Shown piece after piece: positions 13,118 through 24,021 of a stretch of DNA of 64,000 bases. The stretch is from Carya illinoinensis (taxonomy: Eukaryota; Streptophyta; Magnoliopsida; Fagales; Juglandaceae): NCBI RefSeq assembly GCF_018687715.1, contig NC_056765.1, positions 28,490,254 through 28,554,253 of the forward strand. Direction: 5' to 3'. The position numbers and the translations under genes are program-made. Position 1 is the stretch's first letter. Each line of letters starts with the position of its first letter. The notes under the pieces were generated by a model. That model saw only the letters and a list, made by a program, of their open reading frames with translations. It was not told where the DNA came from and did no database searches.

Positions 13118-13291
13118 TGTCATGGATATGTTACTTTAATACTCTACTTGACATATTGACCTTAATCTTAGGAGATTCATTTGTACAGATTAATTCTTTC
13201 TTTCCATTTTTATTGTAATTAGTCTTTATAACTTTGATTTGTAATTATTCTTATACACGTTGTAATTGACAATATATAGAAGAAACACTCA
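13118..13291 (+). repeat. 3' LTR of the degraded Copia element
   Basis: 174 bp, starting TGTCATGG directly after the AAGGGGG polypurine tract and ending AACACTCA. It matches 8923-9096 throughout. Confidence 0.8.
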
Positions 13292-15258
13292 CCATGATTG
13301 AGTGTGGTGGTTTTGCTCAAACCTTTACATCAACCAAGCTAAACCAAGCTTCAAGCTAAGGGACAATCAGTAGGCTCCTGACTAGAATAACATTGTCATC
13401 AAGGAACATGTTGTTCTTGAAAATGTTGAATAAGATAGCACCTATAATCAAGTAACCAGGTTATTGAGTCGAACTGACTCTACCTAAACAGATCAGGAGC
13501 TCGTGGCACAGTGACACAATGAAGTGAGGCTTCTCTTCAAAATGGTGAAATATGTGGCTTATTTATCAATCCATAAAGTTATTAATGTAGTATGACTAAT
13601 TAATAACCAAGTGGACAATATTGAAGAGTTCTCTGGTGGATTTAACCGGCCAGGCTTGGGATGGGAGTCTCTCACATAAACTAATACTGTTGCCAAAAAC
13701 TACTGAAGAAGAAGCTATATGAGGTGACTGTAAGCCGAGCTGGATATTTCTTAATGTGTAACGGTTTCAGAGTGAAGACGCAAATGATCGAGTTTGCAAA
13801 ATTTTTCAGTCCAAAAGATATTTTCTCTTTATTACTCAAACAATCTCATCTCATCTAATCATTACAATTTTTTAGACTTATATATAAAATATAATAAACA
13901 ATTCAATTTTTTGAAATCTCAAAAAAAAAAAATAGTATTAAAAAATTATATTATAATAATATTTTATTCAACTTTCATCTCATCTTATATCATACCATCT
14001 CCATCTTTGATTTTAGTCTATGCATTTGTTCAGGGGAGTTTTTAGTTTAATTGACAAACTGGAGTTTGGAGTTTCGGTAATTGGGTTCAATTGGATTAAA
14101 GCTTTGATTTTTTAAAATTAGTATTTAAGTTTAAGAGTTTATTAGGTTGTTTCTTTGTATTTGGCCTATGATTACGTATTTTATTGATGTTGAGGTGTCT
14201 TGGGTTTTATGTAATTAGGAATTTTCTATAGGAATAAACATTTTATAGTAAAATTTTATCCTCATATCTACGTAGAAATAAAAATGTCATCACATTATGA
14301 AATGAATCATGTTTTTCTACTCGATCGTCACTTCCAGCTAGTTTGCTTTTTCTCGATAAAAGGTTGTTAAAATAGTTTTTTTTTGTTTTGGCTTTCCATG
14401 CTTCTCTTGATCTTTCCTTGGTTGGTAATTTTGTTCAATGACTTTCTTATTATTAAGACTGGTTTATTTGTTATATTTTCATATAGTTGACAATCATTAA
14501 GATCATGTTTGTTAAATAAGGTTAATTCAAATTACATCAACTAGCAGAATTTCTACAAGGCCAGATCTTTGCTCATCTTACAGCCCATGTTGCTTTGTTG
14601 TTTGCATCTCTACATTGCTTAAGAGGCTATTAGAGTCTCCTAAAAAATTTCACGCTTTAAGATCATGAGATTTAGATTGTTTCTCTAAGAAATTATAGAG
14701 AGATAGGAGAATTTTTTTCTCTTTTGTAAACTCTTATTTAAAGAGTTTTCACATGAGAAGTTAATTAACTTCCTTGTAGTTGTGGTTGTGATAAGGAGTT
14801 AATTAATAACCTACTCAGCCATGTGGACAAATCATGGGTCATGGGTACCAGTACCAATAATAATTAACTTTCATGTTTGTTCCTCATAAAATTAAAATGT
14901 GCACTGTTACTGGTTAACTAAAAACTTCATTGTTAATAGAGTGGTTCTTATAGGTTTGTTTTTATTTTGGGACTAATTGATTTTGTGTATTAATGCAGCT
15001 ATGTTTGAACTATATTTGCTGATGTTAATGTTTTGGAGTTAAAGGTATAATGAATGTTCATCTGTTCATCAATCTTCTTCATATCAACTCACATGAGAAG
15101 ATCGAATACGAAGTTCAATTAAGTTTTCAAGCATCTAATTGACATCGGGCTTAGATTATGGGAGCTCAAATTTTCTATGATAATAGATATGTGAATGAAA
15201 TTGAGAAATAAAAAATATGTCTCTCATCCACCTAGCTAGTTAAAAAATAACTTTTAGA
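13292..15258. other. Intergenic, no gene
   Basis: No credible coding sequence. Segment 13840-13995 resembles the AT-rich core of the MITE at 15259-15815 (words such as CATCTCATCTAATCATTACAA) and is probably a fragment of the same repeat family. Confidence 0.5.
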
Positions 15259-15815
15259 TCCCGTTTGGTTTCACAGATAGTTTCAACCCATCTCATCTTA
15301 ATATCTAAATACTATTTAAACACAAACACTTTTTAATTTTAAATTTTAAATTTTTTTTATCTAATCATTACAACTTTTTCAAATTTTCAAACAAAACACA
15401 AAAAATAATTCAAAATTTTCAAATCACAAAACAAAAATAATATTATAATAATATTTTAACTTTATAATATTATCATTCAACTTTTTCTCTTTCATTTTCT
15501 AAACTTCCGTAAAATATTTTAATTCAAACTATTTTACTACTATTCACAAAAATCTTTGCTACTCATAAGCCCATACACCACACACCACATAATTATTTAT
15601 TTTTTTATTTTTTAAATTTTATTTAGTTTTATTCTTTTTAAAATAATAGAATTCTTCTATTAATCATTCATATACTATACATTCGGTAAAAGAAAAAAAT
15701 TAAAAAAATAATAAAAAGAGTGGTGTGTGGTGTATGAGGCTTATGATAGAATTTTTCATTCACAAACTATCTTACTACAGTTTACAAATTTCTTATCTCA
15801 TATCAACCCATCCAT
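15259..15815. mobile_element. AT-rich MITE-like repeat split by a nested insertion
   Basis: The left part (15259-15550) begins near CCCGTTTGGTTTCACAGATA and the right part (15758-15815) carries the complementary CAAACTATCTTACTAC / ATCTCATATCAACCCA words. Related fragments occur at 13840-13995, about 18575-18710 and, inverted, about 37040-37190, so this is a dispersed family. The hairpin element 15551-15757 sits inside it. The outer target duplication was not established. Confidence 0.6.
15551..15757. mobile_element. Hairpin MITE, Mutator-like, 9-bp target duplication
   Basis: Arms with ATAAGCC, then CACCACACACCAC on the left (15565-15589), are mirrored by GTGGTGTGTGGTGTATG and GGCTTAT on the right (15720-15744) around an AT-rich core. 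The 9-bp direct repeat ATTCACAAA flanks it exactly (15542-15550 and 15758-15766), as expected of Mutator-like transposition. About 207 bp, with no coding capacity. It interrupts the older MITE around it. Confidence 0.75.
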
Positions 15816-15825
15816 TATTTAAATA

Positions 15826-15995
15826 GAGTAATGTTACGTGCAGTCCTAAAGTGTGCAAACGCCGCGTAATTGTTTTGAATAAGAGGGATCTAAGATTAAA
15901 AAATTAGTATTTTTTATCCATATAGGTTTCATATTAATTCATTTTTTTCAAAAAGACTGCACGACACTTATACAACTACGACTACAAATATCTTT
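15826..15995. mobile_element. MITE of a second TIR family
   Basis: The left end GAGTAATGTTACGTGCAGTC followed by a TGTGCAAACGCCGCG block is mirrored by the right end (GACTGCACGACACTTATACAACTAC ... CTACAAATATCTTT, given in pieces). The core is AT-rich. A relative lies at 39783-39950. Ends are approximate and no target duplication was proven. Confidence 0.5.
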
Positions 15996-16700
15996 TTTTC
16001 ATTTCAATATACGTTATTTGCTCTAATAAAGTATCAATGGACATGCATCACATGGTACGAGGTAAGGAATCAGTGATACAGAACGTTTAATCGCATCTTC
16101 CTAGGATTCTCATATTCTTATCCGTTTCCAGTTATCAGCTCGGATGTATACACGCTAGAAGACAGGACGACAATAGTTGTCCAAATGTGTTTGAGAATTC
16201 ATGAGAGCAATGAGTTAATTTGCATGTTTGGACAATGGTTGTCCAAACATGTTTGACAAGAACGTCTGAATATTGCGTAATACTACTCTTCTTTCTTAAA
16301 ATCATGCTTAAAATCTGTCACACAACAGTTGGTAATTGAAATTGAAAAAAATTTAGATGAAAGAACAATATTTCTCATACGAGAACTCTTATAAACACAA
16401 AAAAATTATATAAAATAAACCTACAATACCATCAGATCTACTTTATTATAAAAGTAACGTTACAATCTGACGTACCACAATAAATTGCATCAATTTATAT
16501 GTTTATTTTTATATAATCTTTTTATAGCTAAAATATTTTCTTTATTATATTAATAGATTGAAGTTGCCATAAAGCCTCCCTTTTTTTACATGTTAGCCAA
16601 TTAAAGGGCTATTAATTAAAAGTAATGCATTTTTATTGCAAGAAAATGATCAAACAAGAGAGACAACCAAAAGTCTACAACTCTACTCTCAATTGATGAA

Positions 16701-17104
16701 GTGTATTTATTTTCTTGTGGGCTTCACACGGTATTAGACCGTCATAGGTGTTTTGATTATGATTCTCGAGAGTGGTTAGTTGACTTTGCTGAAATTAAAC
16801 GTATTTATTTTCTATGTTTTTATAATTATTTAAATCCTGACATTATGCAATTTTATATACCAAGAAATATTTACTTGAAAAAAAAAATCAATATGTTTAA
16901 TACATTTAATTATCTTTTATGAACTCTTTTTCTCTCTTTGGAAGGGATTGAAAAGAGCGAGGACCGGATCTAAGAACATTCCTCCTAGAAGTAATGATTT
17001 CTATTTATTTATTTTTAAACTGATATAATGTAGCATACTAAATTATAAAAAAATTAATTATGATAAAGTAAACATGACATCTTACATTAAAATTAATACA
17101 AAAA
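16701..17104. other. Intergenic, no gene
   Basis: Open frames here have no family resemblance. The flanks are AT-rich with scattered repeat fragments (16430-16560 shares GATGTAA/ATTTATTTTTAT-type words with 3645-3760 and 37700-37780). Confidence 0.45.
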
Positions 17105-17250
17105 TTTTATATGCAGTCACTTTTACGTATTTTTTGTATACTATACTAATGTAATTGGCTACGGTACTTTTTTAATATAAAATAAATGTTTAGGCCAATT
17201 ACATCAGTATAGTGCATAAAAAATATACAAAAATGACTGTACATAACAGA
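17105..17250. mobile_element. Hairpin MITE
   Basis: The left arm (ATGCAGTCACTTTTACGTAT through AATGTAATTGGC, 17111-17159) is the inverted image of the right arm (GCCAATTACATCAGTATAGT through AAAATGACTGTACAT, 17194-17243), with a loop of only about 35 bp. RNA from here would fold into a long hairpin. The target duplication was not resolved. Confidence 0.65.
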
Positions 17251-17399
17251 ACTTATATTCTTGAGCTGTGAAATTGTAGCATCCGTCCCAAACTAACATC
17301 TTAGGTGACATGCCAAAATTAGACAATCTTGCTAAAAAAAAAAAATTACAAAGATAATGTTTATCATTAGACCTTTATGAGTGTGTTATCTAATAGTCA

Positions 17400-18345
17400 A
17401 CTATAATTGAGAGTTGTAATTTGTTAGTTTTGGATGTAAAGTATAAAATAACAGATAATTTATATATCCACTAGTAATCATCTATTATATAGATATTTTT
17501 TTGTAGTTTTTTAAAATAATTTTTCAAGAAGAGATACGAAACATGTTCAATATCATTTAATTGAATAGTTGATCTTGTTGTATTTGTGAAATTTGGTTTA
17601 TTCTTATTGCGGTCCGATTTTATAACCAGATTCCCCATGGATTCTTTACCCATATTTTGTGGAGTTCTAATGAGGCTTGGGTCAATAGGCCTAAGCTGAA
17701 GCAAACATAGACGAGCCTCATGGGATTCGGGGGCAACATCATTGAGATAAAAAAAAAAATGACCCAGTTTGTGATTCGAGAAATATCAGATAGAAAGTTT
17801 GCTTGACAGGTCGTTCGAGCAAAATTCAGACAGAAAGTTCACTTAACAAATCGCTCAAACGAACATCAAATAGAGATTTCACTCGAGACTTGCTCGATAT
17901 CTCACTTAAATGAATATCGCGATAATTATGAAGTTAGGATTTCTACCGTATAACTCTATAAATATGTCTATTATGAACAGTATGATTGTGATGAACGGTG
18001 AATTTTTCTCCACAATATATTTTGACATTCTTTAAAATAATAATAAAATTTGCAGCTTTGTGAACGTAAACACGTTATCGAATTGTGTAAATATTTGTAT
18101 CGTATAATTTATTTATTATTTTACCTTAATTTTGTGGTAAATGTGAGATAGCAAATCTAGTCTTTTGCAAATATTTTGAATGGTCGTTGTCCCACGTTTA
18201 AGAGGATAATGTTTCACCTCTTAGGAAAAGACCATGAAACAATTCTAAATCATGGTTCTTGTAGATCGGATCATCAATATATTATATATACAAAAAGACT
18301 ACTCTCCCACAAAATAGAAACCAGAGTTGAAGCACCAGGTCAGTC
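17400..18345. repeat. Diverged copy of the 300-860 segment, with an insertion
   Basis: The blocks ...GTATAAAATTACAGATAAT, TTGAATAGTTGATCT, AATGTGAGATAG(T/C)AAATC and GGATCATCAATATAT occur in the same order here and at about 430-840. About 530 bp between roughly 17595 and 18130 has no counterpart in the left copy and looks like a later insertion (possibly a solo LTR). No coding sequence was recognised. Confidence 0.55.
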
Positions 18346-20400
18346 TGGTTTGAGGGAAAACAACTTTTGATAATAACAAGACACTGATTCTGATTAAACC
18401 AAAAATTGGATAGTCCAAATCACAGTTATTTCTCCCTCTCGGGTCCACTTAAAAGTGCCTTAAACAAGCTCCAGTCTAGTTCTTTTCTCTCAGGTCCGCT
18501 TCAAAGTTCCTCCAATTGGTTCGTTAATTTCTAAATTATAAAAAAAAAAAAAAAAACCAACATTCAAAAACACGAGATCCAATGCAACTTTTACAAATTT
18601 TAAAATAAAAATAATATTAAAAAACTAATTTAAATAATTATTTAATTTTATAGTATTTTTATTCAATATTTTTTCTTTCATTTCTTAAAATCCAATAAAA
18701 CATTTTGTTAATGTCGTATTTCGTACACATAGGCTAAGCTCCAGTAATCCAAGTCGGGATTTTTCTAGCTGCAATCGCAAAGATGAAGGTGCCTTGGTGG
18801 TGGTCCAAGGAGTTTTTGATGCAAAAGTCAATATTTATTCTTCTTGAAAAATTGTTGGAGAATTAGAGAGTTCAGAGATTAAAATTCATTTGTCCCTAAA
18901 GCATGGTTTTTATACGAGGTTTCGATGAACATCCTGTACCCTATATCAAGTGTCTGCATCAAGCCTAGAGTTGCCCAAGTCATGGCTTTTAATGCGTAGG
19001 GTCTACATCAAGCCTAGAGTTGTCCAAGTCATGGCTTTTAATGCGGCATGGCTTATTAGGTAGCATCTCAATGCTAAGTAATCAACAAGGTCATTTCTCG
19101 CCCCATCGTTAGAGAATGAAGGATTCTTCATGTTTTCCATTTACTTATAGACAAAGATCTTTTAATGGTAGGTGTTATAGGTGAGTGTCAAGGTAAATGC
19201 GTCCCATTTGTCCCTTAACTTGTTTCCCATGCGATGCATTCCCTTTTTTCCAGTATAGTTTGCAAGCTGGTTCCATTGGCAATACCTGGACCACAGGAAA
19301 GGAAGATCTAGGCCTAGATGAACTTTAATGTCTTGCCCAAGTCTAACTTAATAGGTCGGGAGGAAAATATATTTTCCACATCTTAACTCAAACCATTTTA
19401 TTGTTATTCACAACATTATAAAATATTTGAAATGTCTAAATCAGACTTACTCATTGAGCATTCACATTGGGTTTCTTATAAAATTTCCTATAATGTAACT
19501 AAAAATGACATCCCTAAAAGTATTTCTTAAATTTTACTCGTCTTTCAAAAACCTCATATATCACATTCCCTTTACTTTCTCTACTCTATTAAAATAATAT
19601 TTCTTTATTATTTCTTTATTAATTTTTTTTTTCACTTTTATTTACGAACTTAACTACTCAATATTTTTTTTATTATGTTTTGAACTATTACTCTAGTAAA
19701 TATTTTAAACAAAAATTTAAATTATTTTTTTGTGGGTATGATAATATTTTTAAAATCATTTTTTTTATATTTTCGTAATTATTTAAATTATTTTTAAAAT
19801 TATTATTTAAAACTATAACGAATATGAATACGATAGAAAGTATAGATGATTGAAAGAATAATTTATTTTATGAATTAGAATAAAATATTGATAAAAAATA
19901 GTTTAGAGAATATGAGGAATCACTATTTATTTCCTAAACATTTTTTCTAAAATAGAGATCCGGATGTAAGAGATATTTTGATCAAAACTATAAAATAAAT
20001 TTTAAATTATAGAAAATACAGTACTTTGGGATACAGAATGTGAATGCTCTTGATACTACACTAAAGCTTTCAAGTGATGTGAACATGATGTAAATATTTT
20101 AGTACTGCTATCCGATTTGATAAAAAAAAATTAGAGAAAATATGAATAGCCAAAGTATGAAAGTTTGTTTATTAATTTAGCGGGAGAAAGAAGCAAAAAT
20201 GAGGAAGAAAGGACAGAAGAAGAAGACAGGGGACCGCCAAGAAGTTTCAAGTTTAAAGCGTACGCATGGGTCGTGACAACACGCTGGTAATCCCAATTCA
20301 ACTCTCCCCTCACCACCCAATCTCAACCAAACCCATAAGGCCAAAACCATAGACAAAGTGTCACCATTATCATATGTATTTTTCATAGAAAGAATTCTTC
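18346..20400. other. Intergenic, no gene; small tandem repeat
   Basis: 18953-19045 contains two copies, 49 bp apart, of a unit reading TCTRCATCAAGCCTAGAGTT and continuing GYCCAAGTCATGGCTTTTAATGCG. The rest is AT-rich and non-coding; 18575-18710 resembles the dispersed MITE family of 15259-15815. Confidence 0.5.
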
Positions 20401-20403
20401 ATA

Positions 20404-20405
<2 letters not shown>

Positions 20406-20439
<34 letters not shown>

Positions 20440-20739
20440 CTTTTTCAAAAAGCAACAACCCAACGCCCTTCTCTGTCTATCTTTCTTTGTTTGCATATTC
20501 TCTTCCTACAGACTCTCTCTCTCTCTCTCTCTCTCTCTCGCTCGCTCGCTCCTTCATCATGTCTAGTGGATGATCGAGTCGAAGGGCTCTGCCGTGCATC
20601 TGATCCAACGAAGAATCTTCAATCCTAAGCTCTCCATTATTTACTTCTTCCCACTTATTTTTCATCATCTGTGAGTCCAAGTCTCCCTTTTTGTCTCCAT
20701 TGTTAACTTTTGTTCCTCTCTCTCTCTCTCTCTCTCTCT
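20406..20739 (+). repeat. Three (CT)n tracts in the SCAB leader/promoter
   Basis: CT dinucleotide runs at about 20406-20437, 20513-20539 and 20718-20739. CT-rich tracts are common in plant core promoters and 5' leaders; these sit just upstream of and inside the proposed 5' UTR and leader intron of the actin-binding protein gene. Confidence 0.8.
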
Positions 20740-21216
20740 GTGAAATATAGTAAAAGGAAAAAAAGGAATTCGAAGAACTAGGGTTTTTCATTTCCTTTGT
20801 CTTACCGCTTGTTTTGAGTTCAAAGCTGAAATGGGTAATTGGCAATTGCATTTGATATTCTTGTTCCTTGCTTTTTCTGTGTATCCGGTCTGATTTCTCC
20901 AGGCTTTGCATATTATATGGATTTTTATACTACTGCTCGAATCAGCAGTGATCGGTGTGAGTTGTCTGGTTTGTTGTGTTTTTGACAAAAAAAAATTTCA
21001 GGAAATGATTGTAAGCCGTTTATGCAAAGGTTTCATCTTTTTCGAAGATCATATATTTTAAAATTTTAGAATAAAAACATTTTCGAACTGACCTCACCCT
21101 CCACATCCAATTTTTTATTACAATAAATTGAGTTTCCGTTTTTCGCTAGAGCTCAGCTCATTGGCGAGGTTGAGAGGTCTTTTTACAGTTAGTTTGTTCT
21201 TTACTCTTTTTTCCAG
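20671..21216 (+). other. Probable 5' UTR intron of the SCAB gene
   Basis: A consensus donor GTGAGT (20671) follows a pyrimidine-rich leader, and an acceptor TTTTTTCCAG ends at 21216, 43 bp before the ATG at 21260. A leader intron would explain the roughly 600 bp of non-coding, non-repetitive sequence upstream of the start. Not proven without cDNA. Confidence 0.5.
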
Positions 21217-21259
21217 GAAGCTTACTTTTGTTGGTTAACAGAGTAGTTGGTCTGTCATT

Positions 21260-23940
21260 ATGACGAGGGTGAGCCGTGATTTTGGTGACACGATGCAAAA
21301 AGATGCCGTCCCGGCAGTATCTGCGGATGTGATATTTAATTCCAGTCGTTTTCCAAATTACAAAATTGGAGCTAACAATCAGATTGTGGAGTCGAAGGAT
21401 GACCCTAAAGTACTATCCATGAAGGAAGTTGTCGCCCGTGAGACTGCACAACTGTTGGAACAACAGAATCGCCTCTCGGTTCGTGACCTCGCGAGTAAAT
21501 TTGAGAAGGGGTTGGCTGCTGCTGCTAAGTTGTCTGAAGAGGTTAAGTTTTATTTACAATTTTTATGCTCTCTTATGCTAGGAAATAATGTTCCGTTTGT
21601 GCTTATTCGTGACTTGTCAATTTTCCTAGGATTTCATTTTTAATTTTCGTTTCTCAATACGTTTTTCTTTGATTTTATTTGTTACTTCTTTTGGCTGATC
21701 TTTTGTCACTGAGTAAACTAAGGTCGTGGAAAGTTTGGTTCTGTTATTAAGGTTTTGGAAAATTTAATCAACTCAGTTAAGATGTGCCAATTAGAGTTAC
21801 CACGCTCAGTTGAAAGAAGACTAAATTTTGAGTAATTCAATTTTTGAAAAATATAAGATGCGCAGATTAATCTATTGTATTTTGTATATCGTAGAGGGTT
21901 TAGACAGCTTGGAATATTGTTGGTTTGTTTCATGTGACAATGCTTCGTTCTTATGTTGCTTTTGTATCCAATTGGGAAGAACTATAAGCAATTTTTTCTG
22001 AGAAGAATGGACGATACAGAGAGAACTTATAAGCTAGTCATTTGTGGACTTCAGAATAGACTGAGGGAGGCAGCTTCATTGGAGAAACACGTTCTTCTGA
22101 AGAAGCTTAGAGATGCACTGGAATCCCTAAAGGGGCGTGTGGCTGGTAGAAACAAGGATGATGTAGAGGAAGCTATCTCTATGGTTAGTTCCTATAACAT
22201 GCTCCTTTTATTTGAGTTCTTTTTTTCCCTTTCAGCATTCCTATGCCTTAAATCTAACACTTTTAGTCGGTTACTGAACTTGAAATGTAACTAAAATACA
22301 ATTGCAAATGCAGTATGAAGAATACGCGAGAAGACAGCTCATCGTTTTGTTTTGAGTTCCTTATTAAAGTAATTTTGTAAATGTAACAGTACAATCATGA
22401 AATGAAACATAATTTTTTTTTTATCCTTTTTCATTATTCATTATTATATAAGATGTGTATGGCCCGTTTTTGCTCTTTTGAGGAAAATATATACTTTTTC
22501 CACTGTTTAATCTTTTGTGTTCTAATATGTTAGAAACTGCAGCTGCAGAATGTTTTACCTTTTGCTTCTTGCTTGAGAAATTCAATTGTTGTTTATCCGC
22601 TTGGCATTGGTTGGTAATTGTTCTCGGCCCGGTCCCATAAGCATATTTCACTCTTAGTGTCAGCTATATGTACTTGTGGTAGAGTATATATTGTTGATAA
22701 TATTTCCATATAATAGAAAGCTGGGGTTGTCCTTGAATTGATGCTTTTATTTCTCCCCTATAATGGATATTTTGGTTGTTTAGGATTTTTGTTCGTATTA
22801 ACTCCTTTTTGGTTAAGTATTAATTCTATCAATTCTATTTCCAAGTGAAGCAAGTAATGGCTGCCAAACTGTTGTCACTTCGTGTAGGTAGAAGCTTTAG
22901 CAGTTCAGCTGACTCAAAGAGAAGGAGAGTTGCTACAAGAGAAGGCAGAAGTGAAGAAACTAGCAAATTTTCTTAAGCAGGTGACATGGGTGATACAACT
23001 TTTGACAGCATCATGATTTTCATTAGAAAATTCTTTTGAAAACTGATACAATTCCAATGCATTGTAATGACTAAAGGAATTAAAAATTCATTGCATTAAT
23101 GCTTGTGTGTAGCTATTAAAAAATTATTTTTTATAGGTTGAGAATATGCAATTTTTATACAAATATACTGAACTGATTTAGATGATGTTTTGATGGCTAT
23201 TATCAATTATCAAATCCCTTGGAAGTTGTATCATTGGGACTGGGATGCACTTGATAGGTAGTGATTTATCCAATCATCTTAGAGTTAGTAAGGCTATTGA
23301 TGTTTTAAGTTTGGACAAAGGAAAGATGGGAAGCTGTTTCTTTACCCAGTTAAATAAGTTTGATTATTTTCACTATAGCTAACAGGAAGCAATACCTTAC
23401 AGTACCTGATACGATAGTTCTGTCAAGAATGTGTTCTCGTGGCGGATCCTAATATGTAATAACTTGCAACTGCCATGCTCTCACTCTCTATCTCTCTCTA
23501 GATCATCTTGTTTCTTAAATGTTTCACCTCTTTATTACTCAATCCATCCCTTTATCTACTCCAGATTTTCTTTTATAGGCGCTCAAGATATTTGCCCATG
23601 CTAAAAGTAACGCATAACATGCCTGTTTACTTTGTTCTGCAACGTTTACCAATGCATTATTTAGTGAGACATGAATCTTTGCAATTTTTAATGTAAAGTT
23701 AATGGCAAGATTGCATTATAGATATGAAAAATAGGGGAGAAAGCTTAGTTCTCTACCCTATTTATGTTATTTTCCTTCTTCATGTTCCACACATTTCTTG
23801 CCTCCAAATCAAGTACCCAGTACAGGAGTGGGAGGAAAGCTATGTCCTACCTCATGGCACCTCTGGAAACCCTTTTTTCTTTGGAAACTTTTCCCCAGCT
23901 TGCTCTGGTCTTGTGTTCCTTACGATACCACACAAAACCT

Positions 23941-24021
<81 letters not shown>

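Larger units (their letters stand above)
8923..13291 (+). mobile_element. Degraded Ty1/Copia LTR retrotransposon with short LTRs
   Basis: Two 174-bp LTRs (8923-9096 and 13118-13291) begin TGT and end CTCA; I count about 12 mismatches by eye, near 93% identity. A polypurine tract (AAGGGGG, 13111-13117) abuts the 3' LTR. The interior follows Copia order: gag, gag-pre-integrase, integrase, reverse transcriptase, RNase H. No matching 5-bp target duplication is visible (TCGAC on the left, CCATG on the right), so an end may be eroded. The very short LTRs suggest an Ale/Retrofit-like lineage (inference). Confidence 0.85.

Noticed and set aside
20477..20911. 144-codon minus-strand open frame with RERERE repeats opposite the SCAB leader.
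   Set aside because: Translation of the CT tracts and leader sequence; antisense to a well-supported gene, with no homology.
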